From NCBI RefSeq assembly GCF_009762795.1, contig NZ_CP046400.1, positions 2,085,501 through 2,149,500 on the forward strand: a stretch of DNA of 64,000 nt. The letters are read 5' to 3'. The translations under genes and the position numbers were made by a program. Origin of the DNA: Pseudodesulfovibrio cashew. Lineage in GTDB: Bacteria > Desulfobacterota > Desulfovibrionia > Desulfovibrionales > Desulfovibrionaceae. This document shows, one piece after another, positions 8,545-17,633 of the stretch (its first letter is position 1; the number at the start of each line of letters is the position of its first letter). The notes under the pieces are model-generated. The model ran no database searches, had not been told where the DNA came from, and worked only from the letters and a program-made list of their open reading frames with translations.

Positions 8545-9429
8545 CTACGTCTCATCCTGATTGCGTACGGCCCAGACAGAAAAGTCGCGGTTGGGCTTGT
8601 AGCCAACGCCCACGGCCCCCTTGTGGTAATAGAGGCAGTAGGCCCAGTCCGCATCCAGCCCGCTGTCCGTGGCGGACCAGTACGCCTCGCGCACGCCGGT
8701 AAATGGGTGGCCCGCAGGCAGGGCGGGGTCTGACCGGGAACAGTCCGTCAGGGATTCCAGCTCCATGATTTCCGGCAGCCTCCATCGCTGCCCCAGAGCG
8801 TTCACTATCTGTTCCGCCTGCTCGCGGCTGACGAGGCCTGATGCGAGGTCCGCGTTCCGGGTCCACTCCAGTCCGGTCATGATGTCGAGGGTCCCGCTTT
8901 GGGTTACACGGAATCGGGGCTCGGGCCAGGGGGCACCCATGCGCAACTCGCCGTCCTGGCCGGTGCCGTTGCAGAGAATGAGCTCGCCCGAGCCGCCGAA
9001 GCAGGCGGTCTGTCCGGTGGCGAACAGCCCCTCGGACGTGCCGCGTACGGGCCAAACCAGGGAGTCCTCGTCCTTTTTCCCGTAAAACATTCGCCCGCCG
9101 AGCATCTGCACGCGCCAGGCATAGGCCGGGGCCTTGGCCGAGGTGGTGGCGGTCCAGTACCATCCCTGCCAGACCTCCTCGAAGGGGTGCCCCGGCGGCA
9201 GGGCCGGACCGCTGGCGGCGTGGTCGATGAGGGAATAGAGCTCGCGCCTGTTGGGCAGCCGCCAGTCGTCGTGCCCTAGGGCTTGCTTCCGGTTCATCTC
9301 CCTTACGAATTCGAAGGCCTCGCGCCAGGGCAGTCCGGTCACGGAGAGTTGCGCCCGCGCGGGCCAGACAAGGCCGGTCCTGCGGTCCTCCACCAGGTCC
9401 CCGTTTCGTTGAAATCGGTTGTCGGTCAT
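8545..9429 (-). CDS. DUF1566 (Lcl C-terminal-like) protein, two tandem modules
   Basis: A 294-residue protein with two copies of the DUF1566 module. The first has TGLVWPARAQ, DDWRLPNRRELYSLID and GWYWTATTSA. The second has TGLEWTRNAD, RWRLPEIMELESLTD and AYWSATDSG. This family is related to formylglycine-type lectin-like folds and is usually exported. Here no signal peptide is evident at the N-terminus, so location is unclear. The function is unknown. It lies alone between the TSCPD terminator and the alpha/beta hydrolase. Confidence 0.8.
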   Translation of the reverse strand: MTDNRFQRNGDLVEDRRTGLVWPARAQLSVTGLPWREAFEFVREMNRKQALGHDDWRLPNRRELYSLIDHAASGPALPPGHPFEEVWQGWYWTATTSAKAPAYAWRVQMLGGRMFYGKKDEDSLVWPVRGTSEGLFATGQTACFGGSGELILCNGTGQDGELRMGAPWPEPRFRVTQSGTLDIMTGLEWTRNADLASGLVSREQAEQIVNALGQRWRLPEIMELESLTDCSRSDPALPAGHPFTGVREAYWSATDSGLDADWAYCLYYHKGAVGVGYKPNRDFSVWAVRNQDET

Positions 9430-9514
9430 TGTTCGCCGCCTCCAAAATCCAAGTCTAACACCGTGTTGCGGTCATGTCGATGTGAGGTGCGGTCGACATG
9501 GCGTCGGTGGGGGA

Positions 9515-10390
9515 TCAGGAACCTTGCAGGCATGTTTCCATGAAGGCGGCAAGTATGCGGGTGAAGGGTGCATCCGGGTCGTTCAGGTCCCGGAAGCTGG
9601 TGAAGTGGTTGCGGGCCTCCTGGATGACCAGTTCGGCCCGGTTGCCTCCGGCTCGCCATGCTTCCGCGTATGCCTCTGCCTGTCGCTTGAACTCGGAGGA
9701 CTCCTCATCGCCGACGGAGACGAGCATGGGCGGGCCGTCATGGGGGATGTTGCGCAGTGGACTCTGGCCCTCCACCGTGGCCGCGTCGAGTTGCAGCACC
9801 GGCTGCAGCCAGGAGTGGCGCAACGGAGCCAGGTCGAAGAGGCCGCTGATGGGGATCACGCCCTTGATCGCGTTGCGCGGCATGCCGTGTTCCCGCTCCC
9901 AGTCCGTGGCCGCGAGCATTCCGGCCTGCTGTCCTCCGGCCGAGTGGCCGCAGGCGAATATCCTGTCGGGCGAGCCGTTGTACTCTGCGATGCGTGCGTG
10001 GACCCAGGCCGTGGCCGCGCGGGTCTGGCGGGTGATTTCCGGGATGTCCACCGAAGGGCACAGGGAATAGTCGGGGATGACCACGGTCACGCCTCTGGCC
10101 GCCAGTCCCTTCGCCACCAGGCTGAAATCCTTGCTGCTCATGCTGCGCCAGTAGCCGCCGTGAATGAAGATCAGCACAGGCGCGTTTGGGCTTTCGGCTG
10201 GGAAGATGTCCAGGGTCTCGTCGGCTCCGGCGCCATAGGGGATATCGGGCTCGTAGCGCAGGGAGCCGCGTGCCTCGGCGTTGGCCTTGGCGTCGAAGTC
10301 GATATACGGCTTCAGGTCGGCGACCATGCCCACCGCGTTGTATTCCCGGTCTATTTCAGCCTGGCTTGTGAACTCGCCGTAGAGCGCCAT
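9515..10390 (-). CDS. Alpha/beta hydrolase (carboxylesterase/arylformamidase-like)
   Basis: A 291-residue alpha/beta hydrolase. The oxyanion-hole motif HGGYWRSMS and the nucleophile elbow GHSAGG are clear, and a C-terminal His (EARNHFT) can complete the triad. The architecture resembles kynurenine formamidase or BD-FAE-type esterases; the substrate cannot be told. The open frame extends upstream, but the ATG at 10390 is chosen because GGAGAAGGAC precedes it and the protein begins as in homologous families (MALYGEF). Confidence 0.82.
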   Translation of the reverse strand: MALYGEFTSQAEIDREYNAVGMVADLKPYIDFDAKANAEARGSLRYEPDIPYGAGADETLDIFPAESPNAPVLIFIHGGYWRSMSSKDFSLVAKGLAARGVTVVIPDYSLCPSVDIPEITRQTRAATAWVHARIAEYNGSPDRIFACGHSAGGQQAGMLAATDWEREHGMPRNAIKGVIPISGLFDLAPLRHSWLQPVLQLDAATVEGQSPLRNIPHDGPPMLVSVGDEESSEFKRQAEAYAEAWRAGGNRAELVIQEARNHFTSFRDLNDPDAPFTRILAAFMETCLQGS

Positions 10391-10485
10391 GTCCTTCTCC
10401 CCGATTTTGCCGTGTATTTTGGAAAAATACGTGCATACCTTGTGCGCACGTGACTGCTCAAGGAAAAGTTGGCGTGCATAAAGAG

Positions 10486-10511
10486 AAAGGGCCGTCCAAG
10501 GACGGCCCTTT
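10486..10511 (-). terminator. Terminator downstream of katA
   Basis: A perfect 12-bp stem AAAGGGCCGTCC/GGACGGCCCTTT (10486-10497, 10500-10511) lies about 20 bp beyond the catalase stop. In the katA direction the stem ends CCCTTT followed by CTCTTT. Confidence 0.75.
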
Positions 10512-10533
10512 GTTGTTACCGTATTATTAGTCA

Positions 10534-12048
10534 CTATTTGACCGGAGTGGCCGCCACCCGTTCCTCTTGGGACATGGCCGCCAACCGCTTGACCTCGCCG
10601 AGGTCCAGCCCGAGCCCTTGGGCCACGCGGGCACCGTAGTCCTCGTGGGCCAGATGGAAGAGGGCGCACTGCCGAAGCTGGATCGGCTTGGGAATATCCT
10701 TCATGCTGCCCAGGATGTTGTTGACTAGGTTGGTCCGATCCTGTTCGGTCATGACCACGCTGAACAGGGTGCCGGGCTGGGCGAAGTCGCTGTTGGGGTG
10801 GGTGTACTCGTGCCGACCGCCCGGGCCGTCCAGGGGGATGTCCGGCTCAACGGACACGCCGTCCGGTGCCGGGCCGTGGAAGCTGTTGGGCCAGTAGTTG
10901 GGACCGCCACCCCCGTTGGCGTCGACGCGCATGAAGCCATCTCGCTGGTAACTGTTTTCCTTGGCGTTCTTGGCCTGGTTTACCGGGATCAGGTGGTAGT
11001 TGGGCCCAAGCCGGTGGAGATGGGTGTCGTGATAGGAGAAGAGCCGTCCCTGGAGCATCTTGTCGGGCGAGACCCCGATGCCGGGCACCAGGTTGCTCGG
11101 GTTGAAGGCGGCCTGCTCCACTTCGGCGAAGTAGTTCTCCGGGTTGCGGTCGAGCACCAGCTTGCCCACGGTGATGGGCGGGACCTCCTTGTGCGGCCAG
11201 ACCTTGGTGATGTCGAAGATGTCCCACGGGAAATCCTTGGCCTGTTCCGGGGTCATGATCTGCATCTCCAGGGTCCAGGACGGGTAATCCCCGGCCTCGA
11301 TGGCGTCGTACAGGTCGCGGGTGGCGTGATCCGGGTCGGCGCTACGCATGGCGTCCGCTTCCGGGCCGGTCAGGTTTTTGATGCCCTGGTCGGTCTTGAA
11401 GTGGTACTGGACCCAGAAATACTCGCCTTTGTCATTATACCATTTATAGGTGTGGCTGGAGTAGCCGTTCATGTGTCGATAGGTTGCCGGGGTGCCCCGG
11501 TCGGAGAAGAGGACCGTCACCTGATGCAGGGACTCCGGGGTCAGGGACCAGAAGTCCCAGGCCATGGTGGGACTCTTGAGATTGGTGGCCGGGTCGCGTT
11601 TCTGGGTGTGGATGAAGTCGGGAAACTTGAGCGGGTCGCGGATGAAGAAGACCGGGGTGTTGTTGCCGGTCATGTCGTAGTTGCCTTCCTCGGTGTAGAA
11701 CTTGATGGCGAAGCCGCGCGGATCGCGTTCGGCGTCGGCACTGCCTTTTTCGCCGCCCACGGTGGAGAAGCGGGCAAAGACCTCGGTCTTCTTGCCGACC
11801 TTCGAGAGGAAGGCCGCTTTCGTGTACTTGGTTACGTCGGCGGTGACCTCGAAATAGCCGTAGGCCCCTGCACCCTTGGCGTGAACCACGCGTTCCGGGA
11901 TGCGCTCCCGGTCGAAGTGGGCCAGTTTCTCCAACAGATGGACGTCCTGCATCAGTGCCGGGCCGCGGGGGCCGGCAGTGGCGGTGTTCAGGTCGTTGCC
12001 CACAGGGCAGCCGAATGCGCCGGTCATCGTTTTTTTCTTGTCAGCCAT
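10534..12048 (-). CDS. katA: Monofunctional haem catalase
   Basis: A 504-residue haem catalase converting hydrogen peroxide to water and oxygen. Family motifs are present: the distal His region [12 protein letters not shown], the [15 protein letters not shown] region, the Asn in the distal pocket ([11 protein letters not shown]), and the proximal tyrosine segment [14 protein letters not shown]. Length fits small-subunit catalases. No signal peptide is seen, so it is cytoplasmic. It is monocistronic, with its own terminator and a GGGAGAAT ribosome-binding site. In a sulfate reducer it is an oxygen-defence gene. Confidence 0.96.
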   Translation of the reverse strand: MADKKKTMTGAFGCPVGNDLNTATAGPRGPALMQDVHLLEKLAHFDRERIPERVVHAKGAGAYGYFEVTADVTKYTKAAFLSKVGKKTEVFARFSTVGGEKGSADAERDPRGFAIKFYTEEGNYDMTGNNTPVFFIRDPLKFPDFIHTQKRDPATNLKSPTMAWDFWSLTPESLHQVTVLFSDRGTPATYRHMNGYSSHTYKWYNDKGEYFWVQYHFKTDQGIKNLTGPEADAMRSADPDHATRDLYDAIEAGDYPSWTLEMQIMTPEQAKDFPWDIFDITKVWPHKEVPPITVGKLVLDRNPENYFAEVEQAAFNPSNLVPGIGVSPDKMLQGRLFSYHDTHLHRLGPNYHLIPVNQAKNAKENSYQRDGFMRVDANGGGGPNYWPNSFHGPAPDGVSVEPDIPLDGPGGRHEYTHPNSDFAQPGTLFSVVMTEQDRTNLVNNILGSMKDIPKPIQLRQCALFHLAHEDYGARVAQGLGLDLGEVKRLAAMSQEERVAATPVK

Positions 12049-12247
12049 GGGGATTCTCCCGGATGTTGAGTTGTGCCGCCCGGTTGGATCTGAGGGGACG
12101 GGCCTGCGTCAAAGAGTTGGAGCCACACTAGCATAAACCAGGAATCATTTCCACCAGAGTCGTCCGTATTTTCGCCGGTCGGCATGGGGCGCGATTTTGT
12201 GCTAGAAGGAGAAATCACCCCTTCGAACCAACGGCGTGGAGGAAACG

Positions 12248-13309
12248 ATGCCCATTGATTCTCTAGGTTGGCTTGTCCGTACAGGGCTTGTCTTTGTTCT
12301 TGTCCTGTCCTTTTTGTTTGCCCTGCATCGCCTGAGAAAAGGGCGGGCCGGATGGCGGTCCCTGTGGGTGGAGCTTGAGGCGTCCCGGGGCAGGAGCATT
12401 GTCCGCCTCTCGGCGGCGGCCCTGATCTGCCTGTCGGTGAGCATTCTCATGCCCTTTGCCCGGCTGGAGACGCAGTATGCCTCGCTGGCAGCGTCCCTGC
12501 TCGGAGTGGCCTGGGTTGCCGTGGCGGCCTGGGCGCTGACCGTGGGCGTCTCGGTCACGGTTTTCGTCCTGCTCAGAAAGTACGACCTGGAGAGTCCGGA
12601 CAACCTTCAGGCGAGGCGGATGCACACCCGGATCAAGGTCCTGCAACGCATCTTGGTGGTCATCATCTGGATCGCGGCCATCGCGGGGATGCTGATGCAG
12701 TTCGAGCGGTTCCGAGCCTTGGGCACCACGCTGTTGGCCTCGGCCGGAGTGCTCAGCATCGTCCTCGGCCTCTCGGCGCAGAAGACCTTCGGCGCGGTCA
12801 TTGCGGGCGTGCAGATCGCCCTGTCACAGCCCATCAACCTCGACGACGTGGTCATAGTGGAAGGGGAGTGGGGCAGGATCGAGGAGATCACCTTCACCTA
12901 CGTGGTGGTCAAGATATGGGACCAGCGCCGCCTGGTGCTGCCCGTCTCCTACTTTCTGGAAAAGCCCTTTCAGAACTGGACCCGGAAGACGGCGGCCATC
13001 ACCGGCACCGTGTTCCTGCATGTGGACTACACCACGCCGTTGGCCCCCCTGCGCGAGGAACTCACGCGTTTATGCGAGGCGGCCGGTCCGCTTTGGGACG
13101 GCAAGACGTGCGTGCTCCAGGTCACCGAGGCCGGTCCCGAGACCATCACCCTGCGCGCCCTGGCCGGTGCGCCGGATGCGTCGAGCGCCTGGGACCTGCG
13201 GTGCATGATTCGCGAGGGGCTGATCGATTTCCTGAAGGCGAACCACCCCGAGTGCCTGCCCCGGCGGAGGCTGGTCATGGAGGGGGGCGGCCTCAGGGAC
13301 GATTCCTGA
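12248..13309 (+). CDS. MscS-family small-conductance mechanosensitive channel
   Basis: A 353-residue membrane protein with about five predicted transmembrane segments. The TM3-like pore helix (TTLLASAGVLSIVLGLSAQ) is followed by the beta-domain signature QPINLDDVVIVEGEWGRIEEI and LPVSYFLEKPFQNWTR, typical of MscS/YnaI-type channels. It releases solutes on hypo-osmotic shock. The ATG at 12248 is preferred over an in-frame GTG four codons upstream because GGAGGAAAC sits at the right distance from it. The 3' end overlaps the convergent DUF389 gene by 17 bp. Confidence 0.88.
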   Translation: MPIDSLGWLVRTGLVFVLVLSFLFALHRLRKGRAGWRSLWVELEASRGRSIVRLSAAALICLSVSILMPFARLETQYASLAASLLGVAWVAVAAWALTVGVSVTVFVLLRKYDLESPDNLQARRMHTRIKVLQRILVVIIWIAAIAGMLMQFERFRALGTTLLASAGVLSIVLGLSAQKTFGAVIAGVQIALSQPINLDDVVIVEGEWGRIEEITFTYVVVKIWDQRRLVLPVSYFLEKPFQNWTRKTAAITGTVFLHVDYTTPLAPLREELTRLCEAAGPLWDGKTCVLQVTEAGPETITLRALAGAPDASSAWDLRCMIREGLIDFLKANHPECLPRRRLVMEGGGLRDDS

Positions 13310-14321
13310 AGAGCATCAACGCGACCAGGGCCGCCAGCAGCACGGTCCAGATGGCGGCGGAGCGAAAGATCGCGCTTTTGGCCCGTTCCTTGTCCCACCA
13401 GGAGAGGGGCAGGATGCCCTGGACCAGGAAGGTGACGACCCCGGCGAGATTGAGGCAGATGACGTTGGTCAGGAAGAGCAGCGCGGCCCCGCCCGCTTCC
13501 TGGTAGAGGCCCGCGCCGAGGAACAGTCCGCTGGCCGTGAGCGGCGGCAGCAGGGAGAGGGCGACCATAACTCCCACCAGCGAGGTGGGCACGCCGAGGG
13601 TAAAGGAGATGATGCCCGCGGCCCCGGAGACAATGGCCAAAATGATATCCGAATACTCGGTCACGCTCCGCGCCGCCAGTTCGCCGTTCATCTGCTCCAG
13701 CCCGAAGGCCATGCCCGCGCCTGCCGCGATCACGAAGCAGAGCAGGACGCCCACGGTCAGGGTTTTGAGCGCCTCCAGGCTGAGCTTGGAGTCAGCCAGG
13801 GTGGTGGCCAGGGAGAGTCCCACATTGGGGCCGAGAAGTGGAGCCAGGACCATGGCCCCGATGATGATGGCCACGTTGTCGCGCATCAGCCCGATGACCG
13901 CCACCAGCGAGGCGAAGATGACGAGCATGACATAGTTGGACGAGAGCAGCGTGGTGTCCAGCACGTCCGCGTAGAGTTCCTCGCGGCTGATCCGGTTGTG
14001 CGCCTTGGTCTTCTCCTCGGGAAAGGCGGCCTTGTCCTTCTCCTCCTTGCGGGAGAGGTCGTCCAGGCGGGGCAGGGTAGCCTCGGCCGGGTAGACCACG
14101 ATGCGGTATTTTTCGGTCCAGGCGAAGAGCTGTTCGAGCTTGTCCAGGACATCTTCCGATTCCTGTACCTGAAGCACGATGCGAAAGGAGAGGGATTCCC
14201 CGTCGTCCAGGGGCGTGGCCCAGAAAACGTAGCCTTCATCCGGGCGTTGCGACTCCAGGGACTTGGCCACTTCCTCCTTGTCCTCGCGGGGGGTGACTAT
14301 TTCTATGACGCGCAGGGCCAT
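13293..14321 (-). CDS. DUF389 / TIGR00341 family membrane protein
   Basis: A 342-residue protein with a cytoplasmic N-terminal domain of about 120 residues (MALRVIEIVTPRED...) and a C-terminal DUF389 domain with about six membrane helices. Conserved segments include DNVAIIIGAMVLAPLLGPNVG and GVPTSLVGVMVALSLLPP. The function is unknown; a transport role is often guessed. The ATG at 14321 follows AAGGAG. The longer open frame upstream reads into sequence with no protein-like features and overlaps the divergent glycosyltransferase start, so it was trimmed. Confidence 0.85.
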   Translation of the reverse strand: MALRVIEIVTPREDKEEVAKSLESQRPDEGYVFWATPLDDGESLSFRIVLQVQESEDVLDKLEQLFAWTEKYRIVVYPAEATLPRLDDLSRKEEKDKAAFPEEKTKAHNRISREELYADVLDTTLLSSNYVMLVIFASLVAVIGLMRDNVAIIIGAMVLAPLLGPNVGLSLATTLADSKLSLEALKTLTVGVLLCFVIAAGAGMAFGLEQMNGELAARSVTEYSDIILAIVSGAAGIISFTLGVPTSLVGVMVALSLLPPLTASGLFLGAGLYQEAGGAALLFLTNVICLNLAGVVTFLVQGILPLSWWDKERAKSAIFRSAAIWTVLLAALVALMLFRNRP

Positions 14322-14474
14322 GCGCTGCTCCTTTTCTCTGATTGCGGTCCGAAAACAGGTGAGTGGAGGCGAGTGTAGCCTATCGGCCGGGCAAAGACCA
14401 TGGGGAAAGGGCTCGAACCCGGCCCTCCCTTGCGCCAACCATTTGAATAATCCGCCGATTGCGGGTATTGAGGG

Positions 14475-15773
14475 GTGGTGAAAAACCGCATTCCCCATAG
14501 CGCCGACAGGCTGGCTGTCCTGCCCGAGCCCGGTTTTACCGTCGATCAGGTGGCCCGGTTGGGCGGCGATCTTTCAGGCCTCGTCCTGCTTTGTCATGAG
14601 CGTGACCGGGAGAGCCTGGCCTTGTCGGGCGCAACGCTGATCACCTACGGCGGCATGCATTTCTGCCCTTCACGCCGTGACCTGGAGGAGTTCCGTCCGC
14701 TGGCGGAGCGGTTTGACGCCTGCACCCTGGTCCACCGTTTTCCGGCCCGGAGTCCCAACCATTTTTCGACCGCGCTCAGGCTCCTCGGCTTCCGTCGGGT
14801 GGAGGAGCTCCTGCCCGACGGACAACATCGCACCTCGCCGCAGGGACCGGTTTCCGCAGGGACACCCGAGTCCCTGCTCTTCTCGTTCTGCGGCGGTATA
14901 GGTAATGCCGTGCTCGCCTCGTCCGTGGCGGCCAGCGCGGCACGACATGGGGTGCGCACCCTGTTCTGCCCGGTGGCGGACATCACCGGCACTTCCCTGG
15001 CCCCGCTGTTTGACCCGCCGCCGGAGGGCGTCACCCTGGTAGCGCCCGAGGATATCGGCACTGCGCAGGCCGAGGTCTCCCTGAACGTGGAGTGTCACGA
15101 CCTGCTCGGGCCCGAAGATTTCTGCCATAACCCCTACCGTCTCGGCGCGCCGGGGCACGGGCCCGCTTTCCTGGCCGACTTCGTGCGTAACGTCACCGGA
15201 CTGGACACGGACCTCTCGGCCACCTTTGTGGGCGGGCTGAACGCGTCCATTCCGGAGCGCCTGCAGGGCAGGGTGGTGGTCTGTCCCGGTTCCAAGCCGG
15301 GCTGGGATTCCAAGCGTTGGCCGCACATGAACGAGCTGCTTCGGCGGTTGGACAATCCCGTGGTACTCTGCCGGGAACCGGACCTGGAGGCGTACGGGAC
15401 CCTGCCGTTTCTGGAGCCCATATCCGGGGACGACGCCGAGTTCGTCACTGATTTCGATCTGCCTCGTGTGGCGGTGCTGCTCCGTTCGGCAAAGATGGTG
15501 GTCGCCAATGACTGCGGCCTGGCCCACGTGGCCGCGGCCACGGGAACGCCGACCCTGTTCCTGTTCGGGCCGTCCTCCCTGGAGCAGAATCTCCATCCGC
15601 GCGGCAACGTCCTCAACCTGGCCCTGGACCTGGACTGCCGTCCCTGCCAGGGCAAGACGCAAGGCCCGGGGCGGCTCGCCCCCAACGACTATCACTGCGA
15701 CATCGGCTTCGCCTGCCTGCGCGACCTGAGCGTGGACAAGGTGCTCGAAGCCATGGAGAGGTTGCGGCCATGA
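14475..15773 (+). CDS. Glycosyltransferase family 9 (heptosyltransferase-like)
   Basis: A 432-residue protein with the C-terminal GT9 domain. VVVCPGSKPGWDSKRWP corresponds to the ADP-heptose-binding region, and VVANDCGLAHVAAATGTPTLFLFGPSS is the classic GT9 acceptor/nucleotide motif. The N-terminal domain (FCGGIGNAVLASSVAA) matches heptosyltransferases with GGIGD-type motifs. It probably adds a heptose or related sugar to lipopolysaccharide or another surface glycan. The start is a GTG after TTGAGGG. The stop overlaps the next gene's ATG by 4 bp, so the two are translationally coupled. Confidence 0.85.
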   Translation: MVKNRIPHSADRLAVLPEPGFTVDQVARLGGDLSGLVLLCHERDRESLALSGATLITYGGMHFCPSRRDLEEFRPLAERFDACTLVHRFPARSPNHFSTALRLLGFRRVEELLPDGQHRTSPQGPVSAGTPESLLFSFCGGIGNAVLASSVAASAARHGVRTLFCPVADITGTSLAPLFDPPPEGVTLVAPEDIGTAQAEVSLNVECHDLLGPEDFCHNPYRLGAPGHGPAFLADFVRNVTGLDTDLSATFVGGLNASIPERLQGRVVVCPGSKPGWDSKRWPHMNELLRRLDNPVVLCREPDLEAYGTLPFLEPISGDDAEFVTDFDLPRVAVLLRSAKMVVANDCGLAHVAAATGTPTLFLFGPSSLEQNLHPRGNVLNLALDLDCRPCQGKTQGPGRLAPNDYHCDIGFACLRDLSVDKVLEAMERLRP

Positions 15774-16699
15774 CCAGCCTGCTTTCACCCGGACGGCTCA
15801 TCGTCCTCATCCCGTGCTACAACTGCGAGGCGTTCATCGGCCCGTGCCTGGATTCTCTTCTGGCCCAGACCCATGCGGACTGGACCGCCGTGGTGGCGGA
15901 TGACTGCTCCACGGACGGTACCCGCCAGGTCATCGAAGGCTACTCCGACCCGCGCATCGTGCCGAGCTTCGGGGCGGAGCGGCGGTACCTCATGGGCAAC
16001 ATCGTGGCCAACCTGCGGGCCCTGGATTTGCAGCCCTCGGACGTGGTGGCCGTGCTGGACGGCGACGACATGCTCAAGCCCGAGGCCCTGCCCGAGGTCT
16101 GGGCCGCGCACCGGGCCGGGTACGATCTGGTCTGGACAGACGAGGAACTGCTCGGGGCCGAGGGCCACTCCATCGGCGGGCCACTCAAGCCCAACCTGCC
16201 CGTGCGCAGGCAGGAGTGGTGCGTCTCCCACGTCCGTTCCTTCAAGGGCTACCTCTTCACCCTCATGGATGACGCAGACTTCCGGGACGAAGGCGGGCGC
16301 TATTTCCGCGCCGCCGGAGACCTCTCCCTCTATCTGCCCATGGCCGAGCTGGCCGGGATCGGTAAGACCCGGTTCATCGACAGACAGCTTTACGTCTACC
16401 GTGTGCACGACAACTGCAACTTCAAGGTCAAACGCCAGGAGCAGCTGGACAACAACTGGCTGATTCGCTCCCGCACGCCTTACGAGCCCCAGACCGAGTT
16501 CTTTGATGTGGTTGTGGACGCGGATGGCCTGGAGAAAGCGGCCATTCGTCCCACCGCTCAGGCATTGGAGACCCGTTACCCGGCACCTCTGACCATCTGC
16601 CTGCGTCATCGCATCGCCCGGTCCGAGGAGGATTCCTGGCGCGCCTACCACAACCTCTGGGTTGGAGGGCGAGTCTACCTCAAGAAAGAGCTGGCCTGA
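15770..16699 (+). CDS. Glycosyltransferase family 2
   Basis: A 309-residue GT-A glycosyltransferase. The N-terminal nucleotide-sugar fold is VLIPCYNCEAFIGPCLDSLL with ADDCSTDGT, followed by the DXD-type motif VLDGDDML. No membrane segment is apparent. It is coupled to the preceding GT9 gene (ATGA overlap). The pair probably works on the same surface polysaccharide or LPS core; donor and acceptor are unknown. Confidence 0.88.
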   Translation: MTSLLSPGRLIVLIPCYNCEAFIGPCLDSLLAQTHADWTAVVADDCSTDGTRQVIEGYSDPRIVPSFGAERRYLMGNIVANLRALDLQPSDVVAVLDGDDMLKPEALPEVWAAHRAGYDLVWTDEELLGAEGHSIGGPLKPNLPVRRQEWCVSHVRSFKGYLFTLMDDADFRDEGGRYFRAAGDLSLYLPMAELAGIGKTRFIDRQLYVYRVHDNCNFKVKRQEQLDNNWLIRSRTPYEPQTEFFDVVVDADGLEKAAIRPTAQALETRYPAPLTICLRHRIARSEEDSWRAYHNLWVGGRVYLKKELA

Positions 16700-16854
16700 T
16701 CCGATCGGGCCTTTCTCCCTTCTTCGCTCGTTATTGAATTCTCCCGGCCTCGGGACGGCTCGTTTCCCAACTCCCATCGTCCCCGCAATCATGTGAAATT
16801 TACGATTTTTCGGAACGGAATTGCACGCAGTTTCGGCTATGAAAACATATTGAA

Positions 16855-16890
16855 CAAACGTTTGACATAGAGTTGGAACGGGCTTATCTA
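16855..16890 (+). promoter_or_regulatory. Promoter with palindromic operator for the tetR-RND operon
   Basis: The perfect 10-bp palindrome CAAACGTTTG (16855-16864) overlaps a perfect -35 TTGACA (16862-16867). A weak -10 TATCTA follows after 17 bp (16885-16890). This layout is expected for an autoregulated TetR-type repressor. The rest of the 250 bp between 16700 and 16949 shows no gene. Confidence 0.55.
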
Positions 16891-16949
16891 GTCGGCGTGA
16901 CGATATCGAGTATCGCCACGACAAATGTCGGATGCTTATGAGGGGAGTC

Positions 16950-17633
16950 ATGTCTAACAAAGCAAAACCATTGAGTAAAAAAGCCCAGGGCGAGGAGACT
17001 CGCGCCACGCTTATTCAGACCGGGTCGCGTTTGTTCGCGATCAACGGCTACCACGGCGTGTCCATGCGCACTCTGGCTGCGGAGGCGGGAGTCAATCTGG
17101 CCACAGTGAGCTACCATTTCGGCGGCAAGGCCGGGCTGTACGAGGCCATTCTGCGCCAGCTCATAGCTGTCCGTGACGAGTTTTTTCCGTCGGATGACGC
17201 CGTCCGGGAGCGGGCGGCCAAGTGCCCTGACAGCGTACAGGCCAAGCAGGGGCTGGTCCGTTGGTTTGTCAACGCCTTGGTCCACGGAATCCTGGGCGGC
17301 GGGGAGCATTTCTGGTCCCTGTATCTGATCACCCGGGAGCTGGCCCAGCCCTCGGAATTGTATCCCATGCTGGAAAAGCATTTCTTCGATCCTTCCTTCA
17401 ACGCCCTGCACGCCCTGGTTTCAACGGTGCTGCCCGAGGAAGCCGACCATGAGGAGCGCGTCATCTGCGTTCACGGTCTCATCGGTATGATCCTCAAGTT
17501 TCTGGAAGGGCAGACCATCATTCTTCAACGACTCGGCTGGAACAATTATCAAGGGCGCGGCGTGGAAAAGGTCGCCCAAGTCCTTTCAAAACGCGCTCAA
17601 GGCTTTCTCGGCCTGCCCATGGAGGCAATATAA
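16950..17633 (+). CDS. TetR-family repressor (CecR/YbiH-like C-terminal domain)
   Basis: A 227-residue regulator. The N-terminal TetR HTH is clear (ATLIQTGSRLFAINGYHGVSMRTLA with NLATVSYHFGGKAGLYEAIL). The C-terminal ligand domain resembles the CecR/DUF1956 group, which often controls RND or ABC efflux genes. The ATG at 16950 is preferred over an in-frame ATG six codons earlier because GAGGGGAGTC precedes it. Its stop overlaps the ATG of the downstream periplasmic adaptor (TAATG), so it is the first gene of a regulator-efflux operon. Confidence 0.88.
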   Translation: MSNKAKPLSKKAQGEETRATLIQTGSRLFAINGYHGVSMRTLAAEAGVNLATVSYHFGGKAGLYEAILRQLIAVRDEFFPSDDAVRERAAKCPDSVQAKQGLVRWFVNALVHGILGGGEHFWSLYLITRELAQPSELYPMLEKHFFDPSFNALHALVSTVLPEEADHEERVICVHGLIGMILKFLEGQTIILQRLGWNNYQGRGVEKVAQVLSKRAQGFLGLPMEAI

